Of a stretch of DNA of 64,000 nucleotides, positions 26,942 through 36,188 are shown piece by piece. The number at the start of each line of letters is the position of its first letter. Within the stretch, counting starts at the first letter, position 1. The position numbers were made by a program, and so were the translations under genes. Source of the stretch: Pontibacillus halophilus JSM 076056 = DSM 19796 (GTDB lineage: Bacteria; Bacillota; Bacilli; Bacillales; BH030062). The DNA is taken from assembly GCF_000425205.1 (NCBI RefSeq), contig NZ_AULI01000008.1, positions 62,001 through 126,000 of the forward strand. The letters are read 5' to 3'. The notes under the pieces were generated by a model. The model had not been told where the DNA came from, ran no database searches, and saw nothing but the letters and a program-made list of their open reading frames with translations.

Positions 26942-27217
26942 CGTAATCCCGTCCTTTATTATGGTTGATTTAAATCCTTCCACAAACTAAATGTCTAAAA
27001 CCGTCTCTAATAATCGTGTATTTAATACTCAACCAATCTCTGTATGGTGCTAGTTGTTTGATCTCTTTGTCTCTTCAATCGGTTGATGGTTTATACTATA
27101 GAGGTTAAAGTGCACTTTAACGCAAGAGAAAACACAAAACTTTTTTTCAGGGTGATGGACAACGTTCATTTCAACCTCAACACATCCCCTTTGTCCATCT
27201 GTAAATTTTACCTCTAC

Positions 27218-27260
27218 TCAATAAAAGTTTATTGAATATCAATAAAGAATCCTGTAAAGT
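27218..27260 (+). promoter_or_regulatory. Promoter with three alternating TCAATAAA half-sites
   Basis: Half-sites TCAATAAA (27218-27225), TTTATTGA (27228-27235) and TCAATAAA (27239-27246) form two overlapping perfect dyads. They cover a putative promoter TTGAAT (27232-27237), 17-bp spacer, TAAAGT (27255-27260), just before the DUF2975/HTH gene pair. This is a likely operator, plausibly for the HTH protein of the same operon. Confidence 0.6.
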
Positions 27261-27289
27261 TATACCAAAGATAACAGGAGGTGCTTGTT

Positions 27290-27790
27290 GTGAATGAACC
27301 TAAATCGAGCCTGAAGAACCGAGGCAACGTACTCTTATTGAAGTTAGCCATCGTGTTTATTGGCATGATCATCCTATCCCTTTGTGTATTTTGGCTTCCA
27401 TGGCAATCGAACGTGCTTGCCGAGATGTATCCGGAATACACCTATTTAAGACTCCCTCTCCTAACAGGAATCTACATGACCACAATCCCGTTCTTCATCG
27501 CTTTATATCAAGGATTTAAGCTCTTAACCTCTATCAATCATCATCGCGCATTCTCTACAAGATCTGTGAACTCGCTACGCACTATAAAGCATTGTGCATT
27601 GGGTATAGGTGGATTGTATGTGATTGGATTCGTTCTCCTCATCACTCAAGATGCCGGTAATCCAGGTATCCTTCTCATCGGATTGCTTGTTATGTTCTTT
27701 TCTGTTGTAATTGCAGTCTTTGCTGCCATTCTTCAACAGTTATTGAAGAGCGCCATTGATTTAAAGTCAGAGAATGAATTAACAATATGA
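27290..27790 (+). CDS. DUF2975 family membrane protein (YoaS-like)
   Basis: 166 residues from the GTG at 27290, with AGGAGG seven bases upstream. Four membrane helices (about 19-40, 57-75, 105-125, 132-155) with a short SINHHRAFS stretch after helix 2, the DUF2975 layout. B. subtilis YoaS is encoded beside the HTH protein YozG, and the same arrangement occurs here with a ten-base gap. Function unknown; possibly a membrane partner of the regulator. Confidence 0.75.
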   Translation: MNEPKSSLKNRGNVLLLKLAIVFIGMIILSLCVFWLPWQSNVLAEMYPEYTYLRLPLLTGIYMTTIPFFIALYQGFKLLTSINHHRAFSTRSVNSLRTIKHCALGIGGLYVIGFVLLITQDAGNPGILLIGLLVMFFSVVIAVFAAILQQLLKSAIDLKSENELTI

Positions 27791-27800
27791 GGTGAAGGCA

Positions 27801-28010
27801 ATGGCTATTAAAGTCAATATTGATGTCATGCTAGCTAAACGAAAAATGAGTGTAACAGAATTGTCTGAGAAGGTAGGAATCACAATGGCAAACCTATCCA
27901 TACTAAAAAATGGAAAGGCTAAGGCAATCCGCTTCTCTACCCTAGAAGCCATTTGCAACGCATTAAATTGTCAGCCTGGAGACATTCTTGAATATGTGAA
28001 TGAACAGTAG
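27801..28010 (+). CDS. yozG: Cro/CI-type HTH regulator (YozG-like)
   Basis: 69 residues from the ATG at 27801, AGGTG six bases upstream. Nearly all of it is one HTH: LAKRKMSVTELSEKVGITMANLSILKNGKAKAIRFSTLEAICNALNCQPGDIL-type helix order, as in B. subtilis YozG. Likely autoregulates through the TCAATAAA array upstream of its operon (inference). Followed by a terminator. Confidence 0.85.
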   Translation: MAIKVNIDVMLAKRKMSVTELSEKVGITMANLSILKNGKAKAIRFSTLEAICNALNCQPGDILEYVNEQ

Positions 28011-28078
28011 GTTTGGGGTGAATGTAATTACAGATACGTTTATCCCCACCCACAAATAAAATCAATCAAACTAAACAA

Positions 28079-28118
28079 GAACCTGACAGAAACACTGCTT
28101 TTCTGCCAGGTTCTTTTT
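28079..28118 (+). terminator. Terminator after the YozG-like gene
   Basis: 13-bp stem GAACCTGACAGAA / TTCTGCCAGGTTC with one mismatch, followed by five T residues. Confidence 0.88.
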
Positions 28119-28151
28119 GTATGCACTAAATCAAAGTACAATATGAATTTA

Positions 28152-28213
28152 TATAAGTTTTTCATACTTTTGTATAAGTTTACTTTACTTTTTGTAAAAA
28201 GTTGGTTTATACT
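28152..28213 (+). promoter_or_regulatory. Promoter/operator region of second HTH module
   Basis: A direct repeat TATAAGTTT occurs at 28152-28160 and 28173-28181, exactly 21 bp (two helical turns) apart, with dyads ATAC-N4-GTAT (28164-28175) and TTTAC-N5-GTAAA just downstream. A -10-like TATACT is at 28208-28213. Candidate operator of the HTH protein encoded next. Confidence 0.45.
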
Positions 28214-28234
28214 ACTATCTAAGAGGTGGAGGTC

Positions 28235-28474
28235 ATGAAGAAAAATCTTGGAGATTCGATATCCAATAAGGTTTATGAACATCGTGTGCTTGCAAGAATG
28301 TCTCAACAGGAATTAGCAAAGCAAGTCGGGGTATCCAAGCAGACCATCTTCGTGATGGAGAAGGGTAATTATGTGCCCAGTTTGCTGTTGGCATTTAGGA
28401 TTGCCAACGTATTCAATGTGGATGTAAACGAAATCTTTAGCTATTCGAAGGGGATGGATGAAAATGATGAATGA
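28235..28474 (+). CDS. Cro/CI-type HTH regulator
   Basis: 79 residues from the ATG at 28235 behind GGAGG. A compact HTH covers most of it: RVLARMSQQELAKQVGVSKQTIFVMEKGNYVPSLLLAFRIANVF, the pattern of small regulators such as YgzD/YvaO-like repressors. Its last codons overlap the next gene, so the pair is translationally coupled. Confidence 0.85.
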   Translation: MKKNLGDSISNKVYEHRVLARMSQQELAKQVGVSKQTIFVMEKGNYVPSLLLAFRIANVFNVDVNEIFSYSKGMDENDE

Positions 28475-28814
28475 ATGGTTCTCAGACTTTCAAAGCGCTA
28501 TTTATCAGCCGTTGAGAACATGGGCTGAACAATCTACAGGTAATTGGAACATTCTGATTGGACTTGGATTTTCACTGGTTATGGGGAGTGTCATTCTTAC
28601 TTTCACCTTCTATAAAATGATCGGAACAGAAGACGAACGCACAAGTTACATCTTATTAAAGTGCAGCTCCTTTATTCTTCTAACCATCGTTTTATGTGAC
28701 ACCCTTTTTCCGAAAGACTACATGTGGACGATATTTTTCTTATTCAAATATGGCTTAGCTTTTTTAGTGGGGGCAATGTCTATGGCCATTCAATATAGAA
28801 GGGATATGGCATAA
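28458..28814 (+). CDS. Membrane protein coupled to HTH regulator
   Basis: 118 residues; overlaps the HTH gene by 17 bases. Three membrane helices (about 30-52, 65-82, 88-110) with a polar amphipathic N-terminus. The HTH + 3-4-helix membrane protein arrangement repeats the preceding DUF2975/YozG module. Resembles DUF2178-type proteins but I cannot confirm the family. ATG at 28464 is an alternative start. Confidence 0.65.
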   Translation: MKMMNEWFSDFQSAIYQPLRTWAEQSTGNWNILIGLGFSLVMGSVILTFTFYKMIGTEDERTSYILLKCSSFILLTIVLCDTLFPKDYMWTIFFLFKYGLAFLVGAMSMAIQYRRDMA

Positions 28815-29002
28815 GGAGTGAAGAACAGGGAATTAGCATAAGGGTATGAGAATGTCGGTATTCCAGTTAGCAGGGTGAACTTTACATAAACCCCCAGTTT
28901 AATTACTTCGCTTTATGTGAGAAGACTAGTAATTGCATAATGGTCTCCCTAACCTTGAAAAATAAGGAAAATTCAGGACAACAAGCTCCATGAGGCCTAA
29001 TG
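28815..29002. other. Non-coding stretch, unexplained
   Basis: No reading frame. Contains an imperfect inverted pair TTACATAAA ... TTTATGTGA (around 28882-28920). No recognisable RNA or mobile element. Confidence 0.4.
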
Positions 29003-29106
29003 AAAGAGGGCATTTCTCATGGTTCAGGAATGCCCTCTTTAGAAACCTGAATCATTACTTAGCAATACTAGAGCCATTCCTCAACACAAGGAATGGCTCT
29101 AGTATT
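29003..29106. other. Pair of strong adjacent hairpins
   Basis: First: AAAGAGGGCATTTCT (29003-29017) pairs with AGGAATGCCCTCTTT (up to 29040), 15 bp with one wobble. Second: AATACTAGAGCCATTCCT (29064-29081) and AGGAATGGCTCTAGTATT (29089-29106) form a perfect 18-bp stem with a 7-nt loop. Neither is followed by a clear T-run on either strand, so they are not standard terminators. No gene covers them. Confidence 0.75.
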
Positions 29107-29478
29107 CGTATCTAACTTTACTTTCTTTCCTATAGTTCCGCCAATCGTAGACATAACTATTTCCATCCCTGGGTCTCGCAATAACTCATTCAATTCATTT
29201 GCACGCGTTTTACGCCCCCGAACGATAGACTTCATCCTTGCCTGTCAAATTTCCTTCTTACTTCAATACAAACACATTTACCAACCTTACAATAAGAGTA
29301 CATACAAAAACGAACGCAGTAGAATCTAAGAAATCTTTACTCGGTTCTTTTTTCGCATTTTAATTCTGCTTCAAGTTCCCACTCCTTAGTTCTACTTGTA
29401 AATTAATCCTTGTTAGTATCCAGTACGCTTTAAATACCACCAATTCAACAATATGTATCTATACCAAACTGTCCAATA

Positions 29479-29664
29479 CTATGATTTATATTTCAATAGC
29501 ACTAGAGCAGCTGGTAGACCTAATACAACTAAAACTAATCCTATTCCGAGCGCTGTATATAGGATGTAACCAGGTAAATTATATTGAGGAATGATTGTTA
29601 ATAAAGGCACCCCAATAGTTAGCATTAAAATAATGTACGTATTCAGTTTTTTATTACGATCCAT
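29479..29664 (-). CDS. Small two-helix membrane protein
   Basis: 61 residues; AAGGAG upstream at somewhat long spacing. Two hydrophobic helices (about 9-27 and 33-57) separated by PQYNLPG. No family recognised. The 370 bases between the hairpin pair at 29003-29106 and this gene show nothing else. Confidence 0.55.
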   Translation of the reverse strand: MDRNKKLNTYIILMLTIGVPLLTIIPQYNLPGYILYTALGIGLVLVVLGLPAALVLLKYKS

Positions 29665-29841
29665 CTTCCTAACCGCTCCTTAACGTTCTTCATTACTATT
29701 TTTCAAAGTTGCTTTGCACTGTATTTCGCACATATAGGATAGAAACTTAACATTCAAGCAGATAAGCTCCGTATTCTGATGGTTGCATGTAGGAAGGGAA
29801 TAAACTCCAATCCCTTATACAGTTTGAAACAAATTGAACCC

Positions 29842-30297
29842 TTACGTATAGATTAGTTTAAGCCTTTCGCAAACAACCGGAATTTTACTATGGAACTCTT
29901 TATTGACTTCTCTCAGTTCCCGGTTAAAGAAGTCTTCGTGTTCCTTCCGCCAATGCGCTAACGTACGGTCACCTTCACCTTCTAAATACGCGTGTTCCTC
30001 AGTAACTTCATCAAAGGGGATGACCTCAACTGACGTCGTTTCGACAATGGCTACGGCTTTTCCATCCCCATCAAGAACAATGTTATGGAGACCGACATAG
30101 GGCAACGGCTCATCTTCTATTTGATAGATTGTATAATTGGATGCAGTAGCCGCTTTCTTTCCCTCTACTACTGCGACAGCAAGTTCATCAGCCATTTCTT
30201 TAGAATTGCCAAAGGCCCATGCTTCATAAGTCGCTGGAGCATTGGGATTCAATTTCTTGAAAGCTTCCCAGATTTGATTAATTGAATCTTGACTCAT
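29842..30297 (-). CDS. ASCH domain protein
   Basis: 151 residues from the ATG at 30297 (GAGGG upstream). ASCH proteins have a PUA-like beta barrel and bind RNA; some hydrolyse modified nucleosides. The pattern EAWAFGNSKEMADELAVAV, GKKAATAS, LHNIVLDGDGKAVAIVETTSVEVIPFDEV and EHEDFF is the family signature. Role unknown. Confidence 0.83.
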   Translation of the reverse strand: MSQDSINQIWEAFKKLNPNAPATYEAWAFGNSKEMADELAVAVVEGKKAATASNYTIYQIEDEPLPYVGLHNIVLDGDGKAVAIVETTSVEVIPFDEVTEEHAYLEGEGDRTLAHWRKEHEDFFNRELREVNKEFHSKIPVVCERLKLIYT

Positions 30298-30556
30298 ATG
30301 TACCAACCCTCTTTCTATCATTCTTAAGATGATGTTCCTACGTATACATACCCTTTATTAAACGTGTTTCCCTATTTCCTGGTCGTTATAGATCAGTTTG
30401 GTATATGTAGTACTCCCCATTAGAGTTTTATTCTCTCACAAGCACTGCTGTCTTGTCATTTCATTAAATTGGCAATCTGCGGAGGCTCCCATTTCATTCT
30501 CAAATTCTTGAAATAAAGTTAGGAACCATTTTGTAGAATGAAACGTCTACTACAGC

Positions 30557-31461
30557 CTACCTCATTCGATTAACATAATCGTCGTTTTTCACTCTGCCAT
30601 TATCTATTATTGAATACAAGTTAGTAAGAGATACACCTGTTAAAACAATCACACCTCCAACAATTGATAGGAACGAGGGTGTTTCCCCTATCCAAATCCA
30701 GGATATGAGGATAGCCAAAGCTGGAGTGAGATACAGCGCACTTGTTGCCTCAGATGCCCCTTGTCTTGAAGTGACATAGGCTATTGCAACGTAAGGAATA
30801 ACGGTTGGAATAAGCCCAAGATAGATGACCGTTAGTAAACTTTCTGTGGAAGCATTACGAACTGCTTCGGTAATTCCAGGTGAAAAAAACAACATAAACG
30901 TGGTACCTGCCCAAATCGTATAAGTCGTAAAGGGTAGAAAGCCATACTTATCTAAGTACTTTGACTGCAGCACAAAATAAAAGCTCTCCCCTAAAGCTGC
31001 AAGTAATACCATTAGAATTCCCTACTTAAAATGGATTCCACCTGATTCCCCTAATGTAATAACCATCACACCCAGAAAGGCGATAAAGGAACCAATCCAA
31101 CCGTACCGATTTAACGTCTCTTTCAGGACCAGCATTGCAATAAGCGCCGAGAATAAAGGTGTCAACGAAACCACTAGACTAGCCGTTCCAGCATCAACAC
31201 TCTGCTCTCCTATACTTAAACATGTGTGGTAAACCGCGAAACCTAAAAAACCAAGAATCAAGATGGCCGGTATGTCTTTCATATTTGGCATCCTCATTTT
31301 TTAATGTGCGCCACTACTAATAATCCAAGAGAACCAATTAATAATCGTATCATGGACAAATGTTGTGGACTAAAAGAGTCCAGCCCAACCCGTATAGCTG
31401 GGAAGGCAGAAGCCCACAAGAAGATGGCAATCGCAGTTGCCAATAGTACTTTAACAGACAT
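30557..31461 (-). pseudogene. EamA/DMT-family exporter, disrupted by a frameshift and a stop
   Basis: Three consecutive fragments join into one ~300-residue ten-helix EamA transporter starting at the ATG at 31461. Lesion 1: after ...VVAHIKK the run of six A near 31295-31301 is one A short; adding one A restores the frame into MRMPNMKDIP. Lesion 2: after ...GESGGIHFK an in-frame TAG at 31022-31024 is followed in the same frame by GILMVLLAALGESF. Two independent lesions indicate a true pseudogene. It is divergent from an intact MocR-type regulator that may once have controlled it. Confidence 0.85.
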
Positions 31462-31630
31462 ACATTCACTCTCCCTCTGCACGATAAGAAAAGACGGGTA
31501 AGTACTCATTCATTAACCATCAATTCTTTTTAAGTCTTAGCAATTAATATGGTAGAGTAATTACTAAGAATTGGAATCAACCATTCTCGTTAAAGTGAGA
31601 CCAACCAATTTCAGCAGAAGGATGAGCTAT

Positions 31631-33079
31631 ATGCAGGATGAGCAGAAAAAAACTACAGATTCCTATAAGAATATTGCTGCTTTTATTCAAGGAAAGATCG
31701 AGGCAGGAGAGTGGTCAGCTGGAAGGAAACTTCCTACTCAGCGAGCACTAGCAGAAGAGTTTAATGTAAACAGAAGCACAGTTATTCACGCTTTGGATAT
31801 CCTTAAAGACAAGGGCTATATCGAATCTAAATCTGGTAGCGGAACGTTTGTCTCTAAACATTCTTCGTCTGACATTTCAAGGAACATGATGAACTGGAAT
31901 GATTATTCGAAGTACAGTGTCTATCCAACCAACCATCAGACTGTGAGGAAGATCAACAACTTAGAGTTGGATCAATCTCTCATACAATTAGGTAAGGGCG
32001 AACTTCACACATCGCTTTTCCCAAGGGATTCCTTTAATAAATCGCTCCGCACCCTGGAAAATACGTTTGATAATTACGGGTATAACGATGGTACCGGGGA
32101 TGATCGGTTCAGACAGGCTATATCCAATTATTTGAAGAAGAGAGGCATATCTTCTTCTCCTCAAACCATATTGCCAGTTTCCGGAGCTCTACAAGCTCTA
32201 CAATTAATTACGCTTGGTTTATTACAACGTGGTTCAACGGTCTATGCACCACACGTTTCATACATCCATTCTCTACATATGTTTAGAACGTCTGGGATGA
32301 GGATAAAGAGTGTTCCCTTTACAAGTAAAGCTCTCGATGCAGATTACTTACGTGAACATCTATCCGGAAACCATCATTCATCTGTATTGTACATAAATCC
32401 TACATTTCACAATCCGACGACCCAAACAATCAGTTCGAATAACCGTAAAGATTTAGTCGAAATCTCCAATCAATATAAAATGCCCATTATAGAGGACGAT
32501 ATTTTTCGAGACTTGTGGCTTGATCAAGAACCACACGCCCCTATTTCATCTTTAGATAACAGCGGACATACCTTACTAATTGGTAGTTTCTCGAAAACCA
32601 TGGCACCTACTCTAAGAATTGGATGGATTTCAGGACCCGTAGATGTGATTGATAAACTGAGTGATTTAAGGATGCAGCTTGACTATGGGACAAGCTATCT
32701 TCCACAGCTTGCCTTATACGATTTTCTTGAATCGGGGAGATATGAACAGCATTTGTTAGAATTAAGAGAAGAGTTACGATATAGAAGGGATATGTTAGTA
32801 CACTTACTAGAAGAGAACATGGATGATTATGCTACCTGGGAAGTCCCAAATGGCGGGATGTTTATATGGGTTTTGTTTTCAGAAGAAGTTAATATTCGGA
32901 GGTTGTTTACTTCGCTCGTTGGACAGGGTGTTCTTATTAATCCTGGTTTCATTTATAGTTCTTATCCCAACCAATACGTCAGGCTTTCCTTTGCTAGCTC
33001 TTCTGTGGAAGAAATGAGACGCGGAATACTTATTATGCGGAAAGTTATAGAACAGCATCAAATGACTGTTCTTGAATAA
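31631..33079 (+). CDS. MocR-type regulator (GntR HTH + aminotransferase domain)
   Basis: 482 residues from the ATG at 31631, AAGG about nine bases upstream. N-terminal winged helix: SAGRKLPTQRALAEEFNVNRSTVIHALDILKDKGYIESKSGSGTFV-type sequence (about 25-75). The rest is an aminotransferase class I/II fold with IIEDDIFRDLW and the PLP lysine in IGSFSKTMAPTLRIGWI. MocR proteins use PLP or its adducts as ligand and commonly control an adjacent EamA exporter; here that partner is broken. Confidence 0.9.
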   Translation: MQDEQKKTTDSYKNIAAFIQGKIEAGEWSAGRKLPTQRALAEEFNVNRSTVIHALDILKDKGYIESKSGSGTFVSKHSSSDISRNMMNWNDYSKYSVYPTNHQTVRKINNLELDQSLIQLGKGELHTSLFPRDSFNKSLRTLENTFDNYGYNDGTGDDRFRQAISNYLKKRGISSSPQTILPVSGALQALQLITLGLLQRGSTVYAPHVSYIHSLHMFRTSGMRIKSVPFTSKALDADYLREHLSGNHHSSVLYINPTFHNPTTQTISSNNRKDLVEISNQYKMPIIEDDIFRDLWLDQEPHAPISSLDNSGHTLLIGSFSKTMAPTLRIGWISGPVDVIDKLSDLRMQLDYGTSYLPQLALYDFLESGRYEQHLLELREELRYRRDMLVHLLEENMDDYATWEVPNGGMFIWVLFSEEVNIRRLFTSLVGQGVLINPGFIYSSYPNQYVRLSFASSSVEEMRRGILIMRKVIEQHQMTVLE

Positions 33080-33152
33080 GGCCCGAATACTTCTTAACCT
33101 TATATCCTTCTCGTAATCAAAGCGAGTTTCGCATTATACTTCTTCTACTATG

Positions 33153-33196
33153 AAGTCATGACCTTTCATACTGAAAAGTCATGACTTTGTTTGTTA
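33153..33196 (+). terminator. Terminator after the MocR gene
   Basis: Perfect 10-bp arms AAGTCATGAC / GTCATGACTT around a 16-nt loop, followed by TGTTTGTT. Confidence 0.65.
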
Positions 33197-33227
33197 ATCG
33201 TTAACACCGTTAGAAGACCGTTCTGCT

Positions 33228-33980
33228 TCACATATAATCTTTAACTATGTTTAGAAGTCGATTTGAGCTTTCTGATGATACATTTTCGGAAAGTCGTGCT
33301 GCAGCAATAATAGGTGCCCATTCTAAGATATCAATTCTTGAAAGACCACTCTTCTTACAATATAACTGCAAGTACATATCTGCTATGCTCATTGAGAGTT
33401 GCGAGTATAGAAGGTAAGTCCTATACACATCTGCACAGGGATTACCTACGCTCCCATCTACCCAGTCTATTGTTGCAACTCCTTTGTCTGACATTAACAA
33501 GTTATAGATATGATAGTCCCCATGACACAACCTGCTCTCCATGGGCATAGATTCTAACTTCTCTAATAACTTTGCTTTCCAATCATGATTTAAATTTGGA
33601 GCCTGAGTGATTTGTCGAGTTAGTTTTGCAGACATAAGTTCAATAGAGTGTCCCTCAATCTGATGGATTCTTAGCTGGATGTCTATAGACATACTCATAT
33701 AATACTCTGCTTGTTCTGGATTACATGACAAGAGTTCTCCTATCGTTTCTCCACGGATATACTCCATAATAATCGCTTGTTTTCCACCTTGTTTGGTGAC
33801 ATCCAGCACTCTTGGAACACGAATCCCACAGGAGTAAGCATACTTTTGTTTATATGCTTCATTCACCGACTCCGTCTCAGGTAGATTGTCATTGAATACC
33901 TTGACCGCCTTATTCTCAACTACATACACCTTTGCTGTATTCCCAACGGCTAAAGGTTCCCCCAAAGTATCTAGGTACAT
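33228..33980 (-). CDS. Aminoglycoside phosphotransferase (APH) family kinase
   Basis: 250 residues, GAGGTG ribosome-binding site. APH/choline-kinase fold: VVENKAVKVFND (ATP lysine), IIMEYIRGETIGELL hinge, catalytic CHGDYHIYNLL and metal-binding TIDWVDGSVGNPCAD. Small-molecule kinase; nothing ties it to antibiotic resistance. Confidence 0.83.
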   Translation of the reverse strand: MYLDTLGEPLAVGNTAKVYVVENKAVKVFNDNLPETESVNEAYKQKYAYSCGIRVPRVLDVTKQGGKQAIIMEYIRGETIGELLSCNPEQAEYYMSMSIDIQLRIHQIEGHSIELMSAKLTRQITQAPNLNHDWKAKLLEKLESMPMESRLCHGDYHIYNLLMSDKGVATIDWVDGSVGNPCADVYRTYLLYSQLSMSIADMYLQLYCKKSGLSRIDILEWAPIIAAARLSENVSSESSNRLLNIVKDYM

Positions 33981-34060
33981 AGGTCACCTCGAGTTTCTTT
34001 ATTATTAAGCCAAGCGTTCATATATGGAGAGCACAAACTAACTTAACAGTTGAAGAAGAT

Positions 34061-35314
34061 TTAAAACTGAAATTCCCCATCCTTCATTAGCAGGACTTCA
34101 GCTCCGCTTCCCATAACACCCTGTATTTTCATATCCTCCGTACCAAACGTCACATTGACTGCCAAAATTGAAGTATTCAGACCCGCTACTCTCAACTCTT
34201 CCTCGGATTGGTCAATGCCATTTCGAATAGTAGAAGGAGATGCATGTCCAATCCCAATATGACAGGAGGTATTCTCATCAAATAAGGTATTGTAGAATAG
34301 AGTATCTGTCTGAGCAAGAGGAGATTGATTGGAGACCAAGGCAATCTCACCAAGATAATGCGAGCCCTCGTCTGTTTCGATGAGATGTTGTAACAATTCC
34401 TGTCCCTTTGCAGCAGAATAGTCAGTGATTCTTCCCTCTTTGAATATTAGATAAAACTCATCGATGATCCTTCCTTCATAAATAAGAGGTTTCGTTCCTA
34501 CCAACTTGCCATTCACCTTATGCTTATGAGGTGCAGTAAAGATTTCCTCCGTAGGAATGTTAGGAAAGAAAGGGATCCCATACTGATCGAAGACACCCCC
34601 ACCAATAAAACGATGATGATGAGGTAGTCCCACTACTAAATCAGTTCCACGGCTATTTGTGAAATGAAGGGATTCAAATTGGTATTCGTTTAGACTATTT
34701 TTCCGAGACTCGAAAGTTCTATTATGACTCTCCGAATCTTGTATCGGATTTGCTCCATCTGCTCGAGAACCTTTCAAGATTAATCTCCAAAGGGATTGGA
34801 TAGCTTCTTCTTCACTTAGGCCCGGAAATACTTTGGTTGCCCATTCAACACTTGGGACAGTGATAAGACACCAACGTACCTCGTGGGACCTAATCTTCGC
34901 ATGATGATCCTTCAATTTACTCCGAGAAGCATTCATGAAACGAGTGATCTTTTCTGTAGGTATATCCTTAAAGACTTCTAAGTTCTCAGAAATGATATGG
35001 ATGTAGGCAGCACCTGCGTCTTCCCACTCCTTATAACGGGCAACCTGCCAATCAGGATAGTGTTCGATAACATGTTCTGCTGCATAAGACAAAAATGCTT
35101 TAGTAGACTGTTCATCTGTCCAGTCTATACATACCTTTGAAGCCCCGGCCTGATAGGCTGCTGTTTGAACCAGGCGTGCAAACGTAGCGTTTTGTATATC
35201 ACTATGTATGATCAATAATTGATCTTGCTGCAGATTTACACCAGCCCCCACCGCAAGCTCTGCATACTGTTTCAACTGTGCTTCGCTTATAGAACTGTAT
35301 ATACCTTCATCCAT
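34061..35314 (-). CDS. M29 family aminopeptidase
   Basis: 417 residues, GGGGGAG ribosome-binding site. M29 (AmpS/PepS) metallo-aminopeptidase: FTNSRGTDLVVGLPHHHRFIGGG, NIPTEEIFTAPHKHKVNG (metal-binding EE and H), EGSHYLGEIALV and FDENTSCHIGIGHA motifs in order. Removes N-terminal residues of cytosolic peptides using Co/Zn. Single gene. Confidence 0.93.
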   Translation of the reverse strand: MDEGIYSSISEAQLKQYAELAVGAGVNLQQDQLLIIHSDIQNATFARLVQTAAYQAGASKVCIDWTDEQSTKAFLSYAAEHVIEHYPDWQVARYKEWEDAGAAYIHIISENLEVFKDIPTEKITRFMNASRSKLKDHHAKIRSHEVRWCLITVPSVEWATKVFPGLSEEEAIQSLWRLILKGSRADGANPIQDSESHNRTFESRKNSLNEYQFESLHFTNSRGTDLVVGLPHHHRFIGGGVFDQYGIPFFPNIPTEEIFTAPHKHKVNGKLVGTKPLIYEGRIIDEFYLIFKEGRITDYSAAKGQELLQHLIETDEGSHYLGEIALVSNQSPLAQTDTLFYNTLFDENTSCHIGIGHASPSTIRNGIDQSEEELRVAGLNTSILAVNVTFGTEDMKIQGVMGSGAEVLLMKDGEFQF

Positions 35315-35521
35315 TTTAGATCTCCCCCTTTAATTTTATCTATTTCTGGTTGAATATCCTTATTTCATTCTTCTTTGACTGCTCTTATTACACTTTCATA
35401 AAGCTCCTTGTTGATTCCCATTTCCATTAAAACTCTAAAAGTTAAACTATTCAATTTAATATTCATTGTACAACTTTCATAAGATTGTGTATAAAAAGAG
35501 TTCCGATATTGGGGGATAGAG

Positions 35522-36106
35522 ATGATTAATTTTCAGGTTTATATTATATTTATGCTACTTCTACTCGTTGTTTCCTCATTCATACTATCAAAGCTATTCT
35601 ACAAGAGTATCTATCATAGCGAGCGCATGGTTATCTCGATGGTTACAGGGACAAGTAATGGCCTTGTCATTGGTGGCATGCTAGGTTCAATCTTTCAAGG
35701 GGATCTGTTCATTTCAACAACTTTAGGGATATCCATTGGGGTTATTATTAGTAGTGTTTCTAACTGGAATTTAGGTGTGATCTTCTGTATTGAGGGGGGA
35801 GCAGGTGGGCTTATGGGTGGGATGATGGGGGCAATGTTAGGTGAGATGCTACCTTTCTCCGAGTCCATTATCTTGATTCAATTGTTTATGCTATTAGCTA
35901 TAGGTTCTCTAATTCTATACCCTGCATTAGCACACACTTCAATTGTTGAGCCAACCCTTCTCTCGACAAGATGGCTACTGAAACCACTCTTATTTACCTT
36001 TTTAGTAGTTAGTATCCTATTAGGTGGCAACTGGATTTCTGAAAAAACTGTTTATGAACATCAACCTCCCCATCATCACTCTAAAAAGTCGCGCGGACAA
36101 GAGTGA
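35522..36106 (+). CDS. Glycine/methionine-rich membrane protein
   Basis: 194 residues behind GGGGGATAG. About six membrane helices; helices 2-4 contain GLVIGGMLGS and GGAGGLMGGMMGAMLGEM, and the C-terminus is cytosol-type HQPPHHHSKK. Met- and His-rich segments suggest binding of soft metals such as copper, and the convergent neighbour is a YdhK lipoprotein often found with copper genes. No characterised family recognised. Confidence 0.65.
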   Translation: MINFQVYIIFMLLLLVVSSFILSKLFYKSIYHSERMVISMVTGTSNGLVIGGMLGSIFQGDLFISTTLGISIGVIISSVSNWNLGVIFCIEGGAGGLMGGMMGAMLGEMLPFSESIILIQLFMLLAIGSLILYPALAHTSIVEPTLLSTRWLLKPLLFTFLVVSILLGGNWISEKTVYEHQPPHHHSKKSRGQE

Positions 36107-36188
36107 ACTAACTAATCCATCTCTGTAATCCATATATTTAATGATTGCGTATAACCAACACGTACACGTATTACCTCGTTACTAACGT

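Noticed and set aside
29093-29329. 78-codon plus-strand reading frame
   Set aside because: Begins inside the arm of the perfect hairpin, no ribosome-binding site, low-complexity translation.
28815-29478. Insertion-sequence or integration scar
   Set aside because: Inverted pairs are present but no transposase fragment, target duplication or second copy in the window.
33228-33980. Aminoglycoside resistance gene
   Set aside because: APH fold is shared by many metabolic kinases and there is no mobile element or resistance context.
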